From Sipunculus nudus (Eukaryota; Annelida; Sipuncula; Golfingiida; Sipunculidae), in the NCBI GenBank assembly GCA_026874595.1, contig CM049313.1, forward strand, positions 33,042,008 to 33,106,007: a DNA stretch of 64,000 bases. The letters run 5' to 3'. A program made the position numbers and the translations under genes. Below the pieces are notes generated by a model. It did no database searches. It was not told the origin of the DNA and was given only the letters and a program-made list of their open reading frames with translations. Of the stretch, positions 1-12,706 are shown one piece after another. How positions within the stretch are numbered: the stretch's first letter is position 1; every line of letters begins with the position of its first letter.

Positions 1-832
1 CACCCCTAAGCCTCCCATTCTCCCTGCACCCCATTATGTTGACAGGTACTATAAACCAGATTAATTAGCTATGAATGTTGAAGCAATTTAGAAATGTGAA
101 TCAACTGAAATATTCATATATATATTTGTATTATACTGTAAATGTGTAGTTACATTTTTAAACCTGGAAAAAATGATGTATTGAAAAAAAGGAATAAAGG
201 CAAATATTGTTAATTTTTCCTGGCTCAGTAGAATGGGAATAAAAATGATTTGCTTTGTTTCTCCACCTTTTTGCCTGCTTAAATTTTTAATTATTATGAA
301 TAAACATTTTTCTCTGTAAGCACTTGAATTCAATTTAATATCCTGTATGAATATGCAAGGGTGCTGTAACTCCCACCATCCCCTTTCCCCACCCCATAGA
401 GTCCTTCCTCTATGGCACTGTGAACAAAAGTTCTATTGCTTTTCCATAAAATTTAATAATTAATGATAATATATACAGAAAGACTGAGGCGTTTTAACTC
501 CCATCATAACCCCCCCCCCCCCCCCCGTCAATCCTTCCACCTGTTAAGTGGGGACTTTATGGCAACTGTATACATATGATAAAATAGAAAATAGGTTTAT
601 TAAAATAATTGGATCTCATTAAACAAATCTGTAAACTGTTGAACTTTCAACAGCTTATCAAAAAGGTAACCAATGGAAACACATGGTCAGATCTCAAAAT
701 ATTATTTGCAACATTTTCTTCAATCATATCAACCAACCATGGCCAAGATTTCCTTTTCCGATCAGACTTTATCTGCTTTTCATAATATTTTAGATTTTAA
801 CCTTCCAGGTGTTTAAGTACTGTTGAACGCTC

Positions 833-834
833 TC

Positions 835-872
<38 letters not shown>

Positions 873-873
873 C
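833..873. repeat. CT microsatellite
   Basis: Tandem TCTC units with few interruptions. Confidence 0.9.
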
Positions 874-1554
874 TTTTCTCTCTACATCCACCTCATAGCT
901 GCCCTCACTGTTCTCTTCTCTGAGCCCCATCCCAATGTCAGCCTCAGTAAACAAGAACAAGATGAATCAGATATATTCATACTTTAATATTTTGTATAAC
1001 TATTCGTCCGTAGGTACCTATGTACATGCCAGAAATTATGTCAATATTGTGTAATTTGTAGACATAGTGGGCATCAAAATAATGTACATTGTCAAGACAT
1101 TGACAAGAGATATTGTGTCATACAGTAACAAATTCATAAATCCCCTCATCAGCATAGTAAAGCATAACATCATATCTGTCAAATTGAAATCTTGCAGACT
1201 TCCATACACTATAGATCCTTCAACAAATAGCCTATTCATCATTCTACTACTGCTTATTACTGCTGTCATTGCTTTCATATTTGCTCAGATATATTGCAAT
1301 TTTCAACCCCTCCTAAATAAAAAATAAACCACTATATTTTACTCTATTAATCCATCAGTCAGGTTATTTCATTTTTTATTTACTCACATATTACATTCCT
1401 TTATAATAGCCCAACATGTCCATAATATTCATAAGCTTTATCGACTCGATATAGTATCACAATGGAGAAACATTTATGGTCCAATCACAATCAGCTGAGC
1501 ACCGTGACCCATGGGTCCCTTGTTTTATATAAGTTCTTTATTTAGTAGATCTCT

Positions 1555-1795
1555 CGTACAACCAATTTATTGTTGCCATATAGTCGGATAGTCAAGGTGT
1601 TAAACTTTCGGCTCTCTCTGCCGGCGACTTGGGTTTGATCCTGTAGTGGCCATGAGAGTGGGTTGTAGTAACCTGTCCTACTTAGATGGTTTTCCAGACT
1701 ACCAAATGCCACCATCCGAACCATGGAGAGTGCCTGGTATTAATTATTAACTAGTTGTACAATCCGTGTAAAAAAATAAAGTTTAACTTTCAGTG
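1555..1795 (+). repeat. Possible tRNA-derived SINE
   Basis: A B-box-like GGGTTTGATCCTG at about 1631-1643 lies about 50 bp after an A-box-like stretch (TAGTCGGATAGTCAAGG). The unit ends in AATAAAGTTT. This arrangement fits a tRNA-headed SINE. It is too degenerate to be a tRNA gene. Confidence 0.4.
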
Positions 1796-2279
1796 CATTC
1801 TTCCTCTGCTAGCAAACCTGTTCACCTGTCCCCCTCCCCCCCCCCCCTTAGGTGTAGGTTCTACCTTTATTCCTGCTCCATCAACCTATCATGGCATTAA
1901 GTCCATTTTGTTATAGTCATTTTCCAACCAACAAGTTCACCAGCAAACTATAGTGCTCTGGTTTTCTGTCAGCTTTTAAATAAAACATTGTCAGCCAGTA
2001 TTGTTACATATTGTTTATACAGATGATACAATGGATGCAAATAATCATATATACAAGAGATACAAGCCTACGAAAATGACCCTCTTGTACTTTTGATTAT
2101 TGTCTTGAAATAGTGAACAATGTATTCATATAATATTTCATGTACATGCTACGATAAATATGTCTATTATTTTCTTTATATCTGCACATACACAGACATG
2201 GGACAGATTATGCAGTAACTGTTTTATTACTTTACATACAGAGTACATCATGTTTTGAAGTACTGGGAGAAAGAAAGAC

Positions 2280-5200
2280 ATGGCGAGCAGGAGGAGAGGA
2301 TCTCAAGTCTCAATAGGGGGCAGCACCTGCTGTTGCAATCCAAACAGAAACAAGGTGGCTCCCCTTAATGAAGGAAACACCGATATTGAGATTGTGGAAA
2401 TACGCCCAAAACGTCATCTCAGGATTTTCCATGGTAACCCAACTCCACCAGACCTTGATATTGGGTACGGCAATGGAGATCCACAAAGATCCTTCATCAG
2501 ACATTCCAGTGGAAAAGTCACTCTTCTACCTGAGCCAAATAATGTTGACGCCAAGCTACCTGGCCAGTTATTAGATGGATCTGGTGACAGAGCAATGAAT
2601 GGTTCAGTATCAGGAAACAAGAAACTGAAAAAGGGAAGCGCAGAATCAGGAAACACTCCACTATTGATGAGTATGGCATCTGCCTCAAGTGTAGCATTGT
2701 CGCTGTCAAGTGCTAATACTACAAAGAACATAAACAGTGCTCAGACTGCCAAGAGTGAAACACAAAACAAGCAGAACGTACAGTCGAGCTCAGAGCCGTC
2801 CTCCACAACATGTAATAATGGTAATTTAACCTCCCGTGTGCAGGACAGGAACACTGCACTATTTTTCATTCATGGTGTGGGCGGTTCCTCAGATGTATGG
2901 AGGGCCCAGTTGGACTACTTTATTGATGAAGGGTATGAAGTGATAGCTCCAGATTTTGTAGGACATGGGTTCAGTCCCGCACCCAAAGCTTCATTAGCTT
3001 ACGACTTCAGTGAAATATCTAAAGACATGCTGGCTGTGTTCGATAGATATTGCAAACGGAGAAATGTGATTATTGGTCATTCATATGGGTAAGAAACTTA
3101 TTTTGGTCAAATTGTAATGTTATTGTTGTATACACTTTTCTTATTTAATGGAAGTTACCCTGTGTGAGAACACATGCAGTCCAGACCTCACTACATGTAT
3201 GTTGATATATTTTGGGTGTTTAATATTTTAATCACAGAGAAAAAAGTTGGCAAAAAATAGAAAAAAAACTTGCAATCCAGACAGCACCACACCCAGTAAT
3301 GATGTCATCACAGAGAATGCTTTTAATTTGATAGATTAGTAATTTGTGCACATAATTGACAGTATATATTGGATGGTGTGAAGATATCAGAATCATGCAC
3401 ATATTTTCTGTTCCTAGTTTTAAGACTGAGGGAGATAACATGTCTGTGATATTAAATGTGAAAGAATTTGAGCAAGATTTTTCACTATTTGAGGAATCAT
3501 AACTTTGCCATAAAGATACAAGTTTTTGTTTTAAAAAAGAAAGAAATCATTATTATGACTGAGATGCAGTAAACTAGTCAAAAGTCAGGTTTGATTTGTA
3601 TGTGTTATGTAAATTGATATTTTTGCATGGTAATAGTATATACTGTATTACAATTTGTGTCATGCAGGTCCTGCTTTGCAGTGGTTCTTGCCAGAAAGAG
3701 GCCTAGACGGGTACACAAACTGGTGCTGATCAGTGGGGGAAGCCCTACCCCTCTAGCTCCCCAGCCCGGTGTGTTCTCTCTACCCTCCTGCTGCCTTATG
3801 TGTTTCCGTCCAGTCCTTAACCGAGGATTCAGAAAGTAAGTATGTTTCCACCTCAACATCACTGAATCAAAACCATAAAATTAAAAAAAAATTAAATCCA
3901 TACATTTTTATTCACTGTAAATTTATTTTTAGAATGGACTGATATTATATACATTCTGTCAGCTAGATAAAATTCAACTTTTTGTTTTTTTCATTTTTTT
4001 TAATTGTGTAAGAAATTATGCTATTTTGAGATATAAACACCAGAAGCAAAGTTTTCTTTGCCCACTAACAAGAAAATACTGTAAGCTCTCATATGGAAAT
4101 TCATATGCTACAAATGTCATTGTTTGCAAATCATTCAAATAAAATTGTTAAAGAATATTGATGAGATTCTGTTATTCAGCAAAAATTTTTTTATAAAAAA
4201 TAGGAAAAAATACAAATCATTAGGTCACCAAAACCATGACCTTACAGAAAGTGTTATATATACGGTAGAATCCTGGCTGAAAGACCACCTGTCTAATATG
4301 ACCAACTCTCTAATAAGACTACCTTTGAGTGAACCAAACACACATTGGTTTTAACTGACCTATCTAATAAGACCACCTGTGAATTAAGACAACTTTTAGC
4401 CAGTCCTGCGGGTGGTCTTATTACACAGGTTTCACTGTTAGTCCGAAGGCTGAATAATATCTTTACACAGTGGGTCACTGTTTCATTTATTTTCTCAGAA
4501 GTGCATTTCATGGAGAGCGCAAAATCTACAAGAATCCTAACCTCGGCTTTGATGTGCCTACGTATGTATTAAAGTACACAATGAACGGTCAGAAATGGCT
4601 TGAGGGAGACGCTGACTACCATCGAGGGGTCAATGTAGCCTCTTTGCTGATACACGGCCGGCAGGACCAGCTGGTATCACTGCAGGAGGAACAGGATATG
4701 GCTGAGGTTAGTGTCAAGTGGAAACTCCTAAACCTGGCTAGACCTTATGTATACAAACTGCTCACCTACTTTAGTTTCAACTTTAGAGAACACATGGTCA
4801 GATGACATAATATTATTTGTAACAATACCTCACTTCTCAGTTCAAACCAATCTTATCAACCAACCATGCATAGCCTATATTACCTTTTCCTCTCAGGAGT
4901 GTCTGCAAAATTTTGTAATAAAAGCTCTTCTTCACATTTTACCTCTCTGCTTAAACAATCTCTGGTCAAGTCTCCTCCCCTCACATTTCAAAATATTTCC
5001 CGAAACAAATTTTGTACAAGTACAATATATTTACTTTTGAGTAACTTTATCTCCATTTGTTATCATTTTCACCTTCAAGGTCAACTTCAGCTGAGCATCA
5101 TGACCCAAGGGTCCCTTGTTTTTACCTGTATTTTGAGTGACATAAATTGTATGCTTTATTTCAGGCTCTGTACGGGTCACAGCTTGAGATCATAGATAGT

Positions 5201-5902
5201 GCTAGTCACATGGTGATGATGGAAAAACCAGTTGAGGTTAATAAATTAATTCATGACTTTCTTCTCAAAAACTTCAGGCTGCTAGGCTCAGCTAAGAGAC
5301 GGGCTGAAGCAGCACAAGCTGCAGCACAGAAACAGTCCAGTCTGAATAATAATGAGCTGGAATATCCAGAGAACCTCTCACGGGAGTGCACTGATACACT
5401 TGAAAATGAAATCCAGGAACTTGCAATAACACAGTCTGCAAACCCAGAACAAGAACATGCTATACCTCAGAGGGAGTTTGAAGATCAAACAGAACAGCCA
5501 TCCCCAGGGAGGTTGAAAAGTCAAACAGAACAGCCTTCACCACAGAGGAAGATAAACAATCAGGTGGAACAGCCTCCACCACCAGGGGGACTTAAAGATC
5601 AAACAGAAAAGCCAATGTCACCTAGGGGGTATAAAAGTCAAACCGAACAGCCAATGTCACCAGAAACATTGAATGCCACACCTGCAGCTGGTGATGTTAG
5701 GAGCAGTTTAACATCTCTTAGTTCAGGGAAACATTTGACAGGAAGTGAACTAATGATTGATCATATTCGACAGAGGCTTGAACGGCCATTTTCTCCTGGT
5801 AACCACAAGAAGCAAGGAGGGGACGATGTTCGGGGAAGTGTCACGTCCCTGAAATCAGTAAAAAGTATCCCTAACAGTGACATTCTAATGCATCTCAGGT
5901 AG
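2280..5902 (+). CDS. ABHD8: ABHD8-like alpha/beta hydrolase domain protein
   Basis: Four coding exons: 2280-3088, 3668-3835, 4499-4706, 5165-5902 (1923 nt, 640 residues plus TAG). All junctions are GT-AG and the phases agree. The start is the first ATG after an acceptor at 2240-2241, so 2242-2279 is 5' UTR and an upstream non-coding exon is implied. Seen: a Cys triplet near residue 17, an oxyanion-type HGVGG at 198-202, nucleophile elbow GHSYG with Ser268, Asp382 in HGRQDQ, and His410 in ASHMVM, giving a complete hydrolase triad. The N-terminal block VEIRPKRHLRIFHG and the region around the elbow match vertebrate ABHD8. Human ABHD8 is about 440 residues; this one is longer because of a Ser-rich linker before the fold and a roughly 200-residue tail with 12-13-residue QTEQPSP-like repeats. 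The substrate is not known from sequence. A possible polyA signal AATAAA lies at 6304-6309. Confidence 0.92.
4263..4437. mobile_element. Tc1/pogo-like MITE in ABHD8 intron 2
   Basis: The left end CGGTAGAATCCTG and right end (reverse complement) CAGTGAAACCTGTG form degenerate terminal inverted repeats, next to TA on the left. Both ends carry AAGACCACC-type subterminal repeats. It ends about 60 bp before ABHD8 exon 3. Confidence 0.55.
4722..5122 (+). repeat. Interspersed repeat, GGGTCCCTTGT family, in ABHD8 intron 3
   Basis: This segment shares ACACATGGTCAGAT, ATATTATTTG, TATCAACCAACCATG and a terminal CAGCTGAGCA...GACCCA-GGGTCCC with an inverted copy at about 62202-62415 and fragments at 620-780 and 1480-1530. 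It starts within about 20 bp of the exon 3 donor. Confidence 0.7.
5483..5680 (+). repeat. In-frame ~39 bp coding repeat in the ABHD8 tail
   Basis: Five successive 12-13-residue units begin QTEQPSP, QTEQPSP, QVEQPPP, QTEKPMS and QTEQPMS. Spacing is in multiples of three, so the frame is kept. The units are rich in Pro and Ser-Pro and are probably disordered. Two later blocks starting DVRSSLTSL and DVRGSVTSL suggest a second, older duplication at the C-terminus. Confidence 0.85.
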
Positions 5903-8900
5903 GGCTAGATATGAGAAAAAATGTTCATATTGGTTATTATTGGTGATCAATCATTGAGAATATCAATATTTTTAGGACAAGAAATTTTTAAAAATATGTT
6001 ACTTCACTCCTTATGCAGTATTCATGTTACATTTGATTGATCACTCCTTGCTGATTTCAATAGCAGGCGTACCTGTGTATTGCCACAAGGGATTTGGCAC
6101 CAGGCCAGGGATGTCCCAACCAACAACTGACAGATGACAAGTTTTCAGACTTGATCAGACCCATGGAAGGAGTTGCAAAATAGATGTAGTGTGACCACTT
6201 TAATAAGAAGAGTAATATGCAAACACCTGCATCGGTTCCCTAATTTATTACCAGTATTTATTCTTGCCATTTTATCAGTAGACATGCAAATCTGTAAAAT
6301 TGCAATAAAATGAAACATGTTGAATCCAGCAGGGAGGTTAGATGTTTTAGCAGCATGTACTTTTTACTTAAAGGGACCTTAACACATTACCAGGCTTGTT
6401 AAATATACATGAAATATTGTGTTTTCTCTATAATATATAATGGTATCTGATAATAATTTATTCTAAAACCATTAGCTTACTCAGTATACAAGTGGTAAAA
6501 GCTTGTGCCGGGTACAATCAGTGTTGCAAAGTTTAAACATAGTGCCCGCCACCAGTTTGCTGTATCACGCAATTTTAATTGCAAATCAAGATTTTACAGG
6601 CTTCCAACCAGTATTGCTTCTGTGTTTCTTCTTTCATGTTTCTTCTTGTTTAAGAGTGGTCGAGCATGTGCAGGGTCAGAGGTCTAGTTATACAGTCTTG
6701 TTGTGGTAAACAAACCTACATTGACTGTGTTTACTCACAAAGAGAATCAAAACAATGTATAAGACATACAAATTTGAAATTGCAAGTCCCAATGCAGGGA
6801 GAATTTGTTAGAAAATTGTTGTATACAGCCATAATGAACTAATGGCATGAGATAATGAACATATTATTGTAAATGTTTATATACCTTTAAAGAAACATGA
6901 TAGACTGTCAAACCCTGTATGTAAGTGTGCTCCATGTAATTAGATGAGAAAAACTGTAATTTGGCTTTGGTACCAATCATGATTATAGTAACTGTCAAAG
7001 GCAAGTTCACCTGTTCAAGTAATATATCAGTACTTCAATAACTTGCCATCTCTGATCTCAGGTAGTTCAGCAATAATGTGGCATTTTAAAATCATAGTAA
7101 TAACTTACAGATATACCTAACATGCTTAATTATAAGAGCCATCATGTGTCAATTCAGTCAGACAAAATAAATTTTATGAAATATGATCAGTTAGATCAGT
7201 ACAGCCTAGAACAAAATATGATTTAATCTGCAGTTAACTGTTAACCAGAACAATTAAGACTCAGAATAGTTTAAAGAATGAACACTAGGTGGTGCTGATA
7301 AGCCATTTAGGTTTCATTGTAAATAGTCATCACTGACTCATTTCAGTACTCTATAAACCATTCCCTGTGTATTACCAGCTTGCTCAGATAAAAGATAAAA
7401 GTATCAGGCTTTCTACAGTATTTTGCTTTTCTTAAGTAAAATTCATAGTTAGACCAGAAACATTGCTGTCAGTTCTCTATTGCAGGAATGAATACAGAGG
7501 AGTGTCATAGCAAGGGGTAATAGGGTTGCCTAGATATTATTATAATTACATAAGGGAGTGCCATGTGGATAAGCTTACTCTGTTGTGGAACTGTGCCTTG
7601 TCCTTTGTCTCATTCAAAAACCTCTGTCTGTGTGTGTGTGTGTGTGGAGGAGGGGGGGGCTTAACTTTGATTTGACCTTTTTTTTACAATTATTTTTTTG
7701 CATGCAGATGTAGAGGGCTCAAATGTAATTTCTCCTCTTCCACAAAAAGGAACTGGTTTGTAATAAATATTAAGGACCATATAGGTTCTGACAGATAACC
7801 CCTTCAGCCCCCCTCCCCCCCCCCCCAAATGTGGGTTTCTCAGGCATGTGTCAATTTAGAAAGCAAACTTGATTCATATGTTGTTTTATCATCATAGGGT
7901 TTTGTCATCATAACTAAATATGTTCTACAGTTGTATTTGCCATTGTGTTATTTGTTCATACTATATGTATTTATTATATGGCACATGCATGTCATGAGCC
8001 ACAAGAGAGCTGTCATTTGGCATTATGCCAGGTTGCACAAGTTATTAGTCCATTTTGACTACTTACATCATACAGTCCATTTCACTCTGGAATGCCTAAC
8101 AAATTGGGCAATATTTACATAATCTAACAGATTAGTTCCAAAAGATGAGCTCTAATGATGGAATGAGACATATATAGTCCTTATTGACTTGAATAAAATA
8201 AAAACCATTCCTTGCAAACCATTTTAGAATTGCTGTAAAATCAATATTTGAGGAAAACTATTTTTCACAAACTCAGTTGCATTGATAAAAGTCAAAACCA
8301 CATACACATAGTATTTTTAAAAGCTGATGATTGGTTGTTCTGTTGTCATAAATATTCTAAACAAATGTGGTCATATCAAATGGAGGCTACTTTCCTGGGG
8401 CAGTGGTTATACACTGCAGTCATTCCAGCTCCCCTTCATTTTAACTGCTGCTTTGTTTGGCTAGTTATTCAGGGTCTCAACACCAGGGCTGGCACAGACC
8501 AAGAATCAGACGTGGATTTAAAACTGGGGGTTGGATGCACAATGAGATACCATGCTCTCATTGGTCTGAATGCAATTGTTTGCCTTGTGCAAGCCCTGGT
8601 GGTGAGACCTAGAGAATCTGTCTATATAAAGCAGCGGTTAAAACAAAGGAGAATGACTGGAGTGCAACTAGCGGCATTCTGTGGATGATGCCATGACACC
8701 TGGCCAGAAGATTCAGATGAACCTGTAGGTTGTACAATATTTAGGTTGGTTCTTGTCATAAAGTTTCTTATTAGTCAACATTTCTCTTACAAGTCAAGAA
8801 TCAAGATGCCAGACTAATTTTGAAATTTTAAGAGAATAATCACAATTATTCCAATGGGTCCAAGCTGATGGAACAGACCACAGTTTATTATGTTTATTCA

Positions 8901-9663
8901 TATTTTATTATGTACATCAGCTTATTTTAATCATTTGTATATAAAACCATATCAAAATAGGATAGGTAGAAATTGATTTTAAGTCTGAGCTTGCTGTTGT
9001 GGTTCATATTTATTTTTTTTAAATTAAAATGCTTATGGTTGTTTTAGCTACACCATGTATGCTCTGTCACATCCTGGGTAGGAGTCTCACTGTAAATGCA
9101 GAATCCAAATCAGGAAAAGTATGTGGTAGGAAAGTCAGCAGAGACCTCTGCCATAGATTTATTACACTACACATATCCTGTGCATCTAAGAGTCTCTGTG
9201 CATATTAAACCTAATCTATAATTGCATGATGATTATTGTAAGATTAGGTACTTGACTTAGAACAATGCCACTGTTCTTAATTATTTTTGTGGAAATCTTA
9301 TTTTTGATTATGTATTACTGATGCGTGTTTCATGTTGTATTGTTTGTCATGCTTGTTGTCAGTTGTCACCTAAGGTTTATTCCGTTTGTCAATACCAAGT
9401 GTTCATTACATGATAAATTGAAATTACCTGTCCAGAATTTTAGAAAGAATAATTGATCATCAGATATTGTACAGGTTTCCCACAATGCTATGATTTACAG
9501 GAAGCAGTGGCTAAGCTAACTTAGTCTGATAAGATAAAACAATACCCAATGTTTGTCAGTCAACAAACGTAAATATCAATGGTTAAAATACAGACCTGGT
9601 TCAGTCCATAAGGTTCGTAGTCTATAGCTTTGATATAATAATAGACATTTTCCAACATACTTA
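5903..9663. other. 3' flank of ABHD8: repeats, no convincing gene
   Basis: It holds the ABHD8 3' UTR, a ~530 bp interspersed repeat (6365-6895), TG and G/C runs near 7620-7660 and 7799-7826, and a ~130 bp inverted-repeat unit at about 8483-8605 with ends CAGGGCT and AGCCCTG. The longest open frame overlaps that unit and looks accidental. Confidence 0.55.
6365..6895. repeat. Interspersed repeat, copy 1
   Basis: It matches 36520-37017 over most of its length (ATATACATGAAAT, TTATTCTAAAACCA, GGTAAACA, ACTGTGTTTA, AATGTTTATATA). The ends TTAAAGG and CCTTTAA are inverted, suggesting a non-autonomous DNA element. Confidence 0.65.
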
Positions 9664-10150
9664 GGCCAAAATAAAAAAAGGTATGGTTCTCAGGCGCTTT
9701 TTAGCGAACCTGTGAGCTTATGTTATGGTGCGGCGTCGTGCGGCGTCTGTACGTTAACCATAGCTATCTCAAAAACGGCAGGAGCTAGCATCACCAAATT
9801 TTTTGCAAATATTCAGTCATCCAAAAATCCATATTGGATTTAGTTTATTTTTTTTCTAACTGCATTTTCTTAGATTTTATAGGGGAAAAGCCAAAAAAAC
9901 TTTAAAAATCTTCTTCTCTGAAACTGTCCAGCCAAATTGTCCAATATTTCACAGAAATGATCCCTGGAACAATCTTTCTGAAGTTTGGTAGAATGGTTCC
10001 AGTTCGGAGATTTTTGGCTGAGTTACAGGAGGTTGAACTTTGTTAACTGTGCAAAAAAGCATATTAAAACTTAAATCTCAGAAACGGCTGGAGCTATCAT
10101 CACCAAATTTTATGCCAATGTTGGTCACATGAGTCATATCTGAAATTGAG

Positions 10151-10905
10151 GTATATGTGGCGCCACCTGAATCGGCCTTTTTTGTACGGGGTCATCAGTG
10201 CTTGTATCACACTGACAGTTACAAATAACTTCTTCTCTGAAACGAAATGGCCAAATTGTTTAATATCGCACAGAAATGATCCTAGGGTAGTGCTTTCTGA
10301 AGTTTGTTCAAATGGTCTCAGTACAGTGACTTTTGGCTAAGTTATGGGAAGCTGAATTTAGTCATATGCCATAACAGCCCATTTTAGCTAAGTGGCTACA
10401 AAAATCTTCTTCTCAAAAACCACTGGGCCAAATTCTTAAATCTCACACATTAATTATCCTGAGATGTTGATAATTCAAGTTTGTTTAAATGGTCTCAGTT
10501 AAGTGACTTTTGGCTGAGTTATGGGGAGCTGAATTTAGTCATATGCCATAACAGCCAATTTTAGCTAAGTGGCTACAAAAATCTTCTTCTCAACAACCAC
10601 TGGGCCAAATTCTTAAATCTCACACATTAATTATCCTGAGATGTTGATAATTCAAGTTTGTTCAAATGGTCTCAGTTCAGTGACTTTTGGCTGAGTTATG
10701 GGGAGCTGAATTTAGTCATATGCCATAACAGCCAATTTTAGCTAAGTGGCTACAAAAATCTTCTTCTCAACAACCACTGGGCCAAATTCTTAAATCTCAC
10801 ACATTAATTATCCTGAGATGTTGATAATTCAAGTTTGTTCAAATGGTCTCAGTTCAGTGACTTTTGGCTGAGTTATGGGAAGCTGAATTTAGTCATATGC
10901 CATAA
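10151..10905. repeat. 177 bp tandem array inside the 3 kb element
   Basis: The landmark GACTTTTGGCT occurs at 10328, 10505, 10682 and 10859, exactly 177 bp apart. The two later full units are nearly identical. The flanking copy upstream is more diverged. Confidence 0.9.
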
Positions 10906-11582
10906 ATTCCCTGAATCATTCTTATAATAATTGTCTTTTATGGTTCCAAAAAATGAATTTGGCTGAATTATAAAGTTGAATTGAGTCATTTTACCAAATA
11001 TGTTAGCTGTGTGAAGCAGATACATCTAGCCTAGCACCAGTTTATCAGAATCCATTACATCATGCCTCTAGACATTTAGATTTCAGGTTATCTATGGAAA
11101 ATATTGACAAGAATGTTTTTAAAAGCTTTTAAAAAATGTAGATTTATGATATTACATATCATCTGTACACTAACTTATAATTTCTCAGGAATAGCAGGAG
11201 CTACCATCCCCAAATGTTATGCAATTATCTGTCACATATCAATTGTTGATGGATTCATCTTATTTTTGCTATCTGCATTTAGATTTTACTTAGATTTTAC
11301 GAGGAAAAAGCTGAAAAAAACTTGTAAAAGTCTTCTTCTTGTAAACAGTCCAGCCAAATTGTCCAAATTTTACAGAAATGATCCCAGAGGCGAGCCCTCT
11401 CAATTTTGTTCAAATGGTTTGTGTTGGATAAATTTTAGCAGAGTTACATAATAGGCCAAGATTGTGTACATTTCTTGAATAGGTTGAGAAACTGCCAACT
11501 GTTTCAGATTTGGCAACAGATCAAGAGTTCATTCAGTGCAGCCAAATATAGGTCAACAGTTCAGTCAGTGCAGCCAAGCACA

Positions 11583-11672
11583 AGGCATGTGATCACCTCA
11601 TGGGCAGCATGTGATCATCTCATGGGTAGCATGTGATCACCTCATGAGTATCATGTGATCACCTCATGGGTG
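11583..11672. repeat. Short tandem repeat with TGATCA palindromes
   Basis: Four imperfect ~22 bp units of GCATGTGATCACCTCATGGG. Confidence 0.85.
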
Positions 11673-12706
11673 CCATGCCCCTCAGGGCTGCATATGGAGC
11701 CAATCTGTGAGCTTATGCAATTGTGTGGCTACTATTTCAGATTTGGCAATAGGCAAAAGGTCAGCCTGGATTTATTTACAGCTTTGGCAGACTGCCAACT
11801 GTTTCAGATTATGCAACAGGTCAAGAGTTCACTCAGTGCAGCCAGGTACATGTCAAAAATTCACTGTCTAGCCAGGTGCAGGTCAAGAGTTCACTCAGTG
11901 CAGTAGCCTGAGTCAGTAATTTGTCACAGTACACTCGGGGCAACAGCCTTTCTCACCTAAGCCTGGTCAGCCCCGCGCATCAGACTCAAGGTAAGTTTGA
12001 TGTATTGGCCTGATATTCTGACCTGTCTATGTGTTTTTATGGCTTTCTCGTTCACAAGACAGGTGTCGCCATCTACAATGACTTTTGCAAAGTGTATTTG
12101 CCTGCTTAATTCTACAGAAGAATTTGATTTATCAGCCTGAAATTGGGCATATGTGTACATGTCAAATAGCTTTGTTGTATACAAGACTGGTGGTGCCACC
12201 TACAATAATTTTTGTGTTGTGTGCACCCATGCCAGAATTTCAGCAGTGATGTTTGTGTATTGTTTCTTGTTCAAAATGTTTAGTACTTGCATTGTTCATA
12301 TATATGAAAAGTAGTGGTTCAGCACTGAAGCGTTATACCTGGTGTATATCCATATGCACAGGTTCGCATTAGGCCTGTAGGCCTTGTTTCAGAAATCAAT
12401 GCGGTGGGTGTTTTTTTATTTTAAAATTTTTTTGTATGTTTTGATGAAAATGTCAAATGATAAGGGAAAAGCATGATAATAACAGATTTATTTTGCTAAA
12501 CAAGTAAAAGCACAATTTACAAAGGAAATTGTATGATTTTATTTTCTTGAAAGAAATATCCGAGCGGCTGCAGCTCAAAATTATTAAGTTTCTGTTGAAA
12601 ATCAAAATAAAATTTTTTGCGAGCAGTGCCTGAGAACCATACCTTTTATTTTTTTAGCCTTATATCATCAGATGATGATGACGGATTCCAAGTGTTAAGA
12701 TCTGCA

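Larger units (their letters stand above)
1..2241. other. Upstream of ABHD8: repeats, no gene seen
   Basis: AT-rich DNA with a C-run (511-526), a CT microsatellite (833-871), two fragments of the GGGACCCATGGGTC repeat family (about 620-780 and 1480-1530), a SINE-like unit and another C-run (1831-1848). Open frames here are short and show no coding character. A non-coding first exon of ABHD8 may lie here or before the window. Confidence 0.6.
9664..12659. mobile_element. ~3 kb element with inverted ends and internal tandem array
   Basis: The left end GGCCAAAATAAAAAAAGGTA followed by TGGTTCTCAGGC matches the reverse complement of the right end (GGCTAAAAAAATAAAAGGTA then TGGTTCTCAGGC). TTA flanks both sides (9661-9663, 12660-12662). 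No transposase frame is visible, so it looks non-autonomous. The interior has diverged repeats around CTTCTTCTC-GAAAC and GGCCAAATT and an exact-period 177 bp array. Confidence 0.65.

Noticed and set aside
1560-1660. tRNA gene
   Set aside because: B-box-like sequence is present but the acceptor and other stems do not pair properly; a tRNA-derived SINE is more likely.
8248-8688. 146-codon plus-strand frame
   Set aside because: It overlaps a small inverted-repeat unit and shows no conserved motif.
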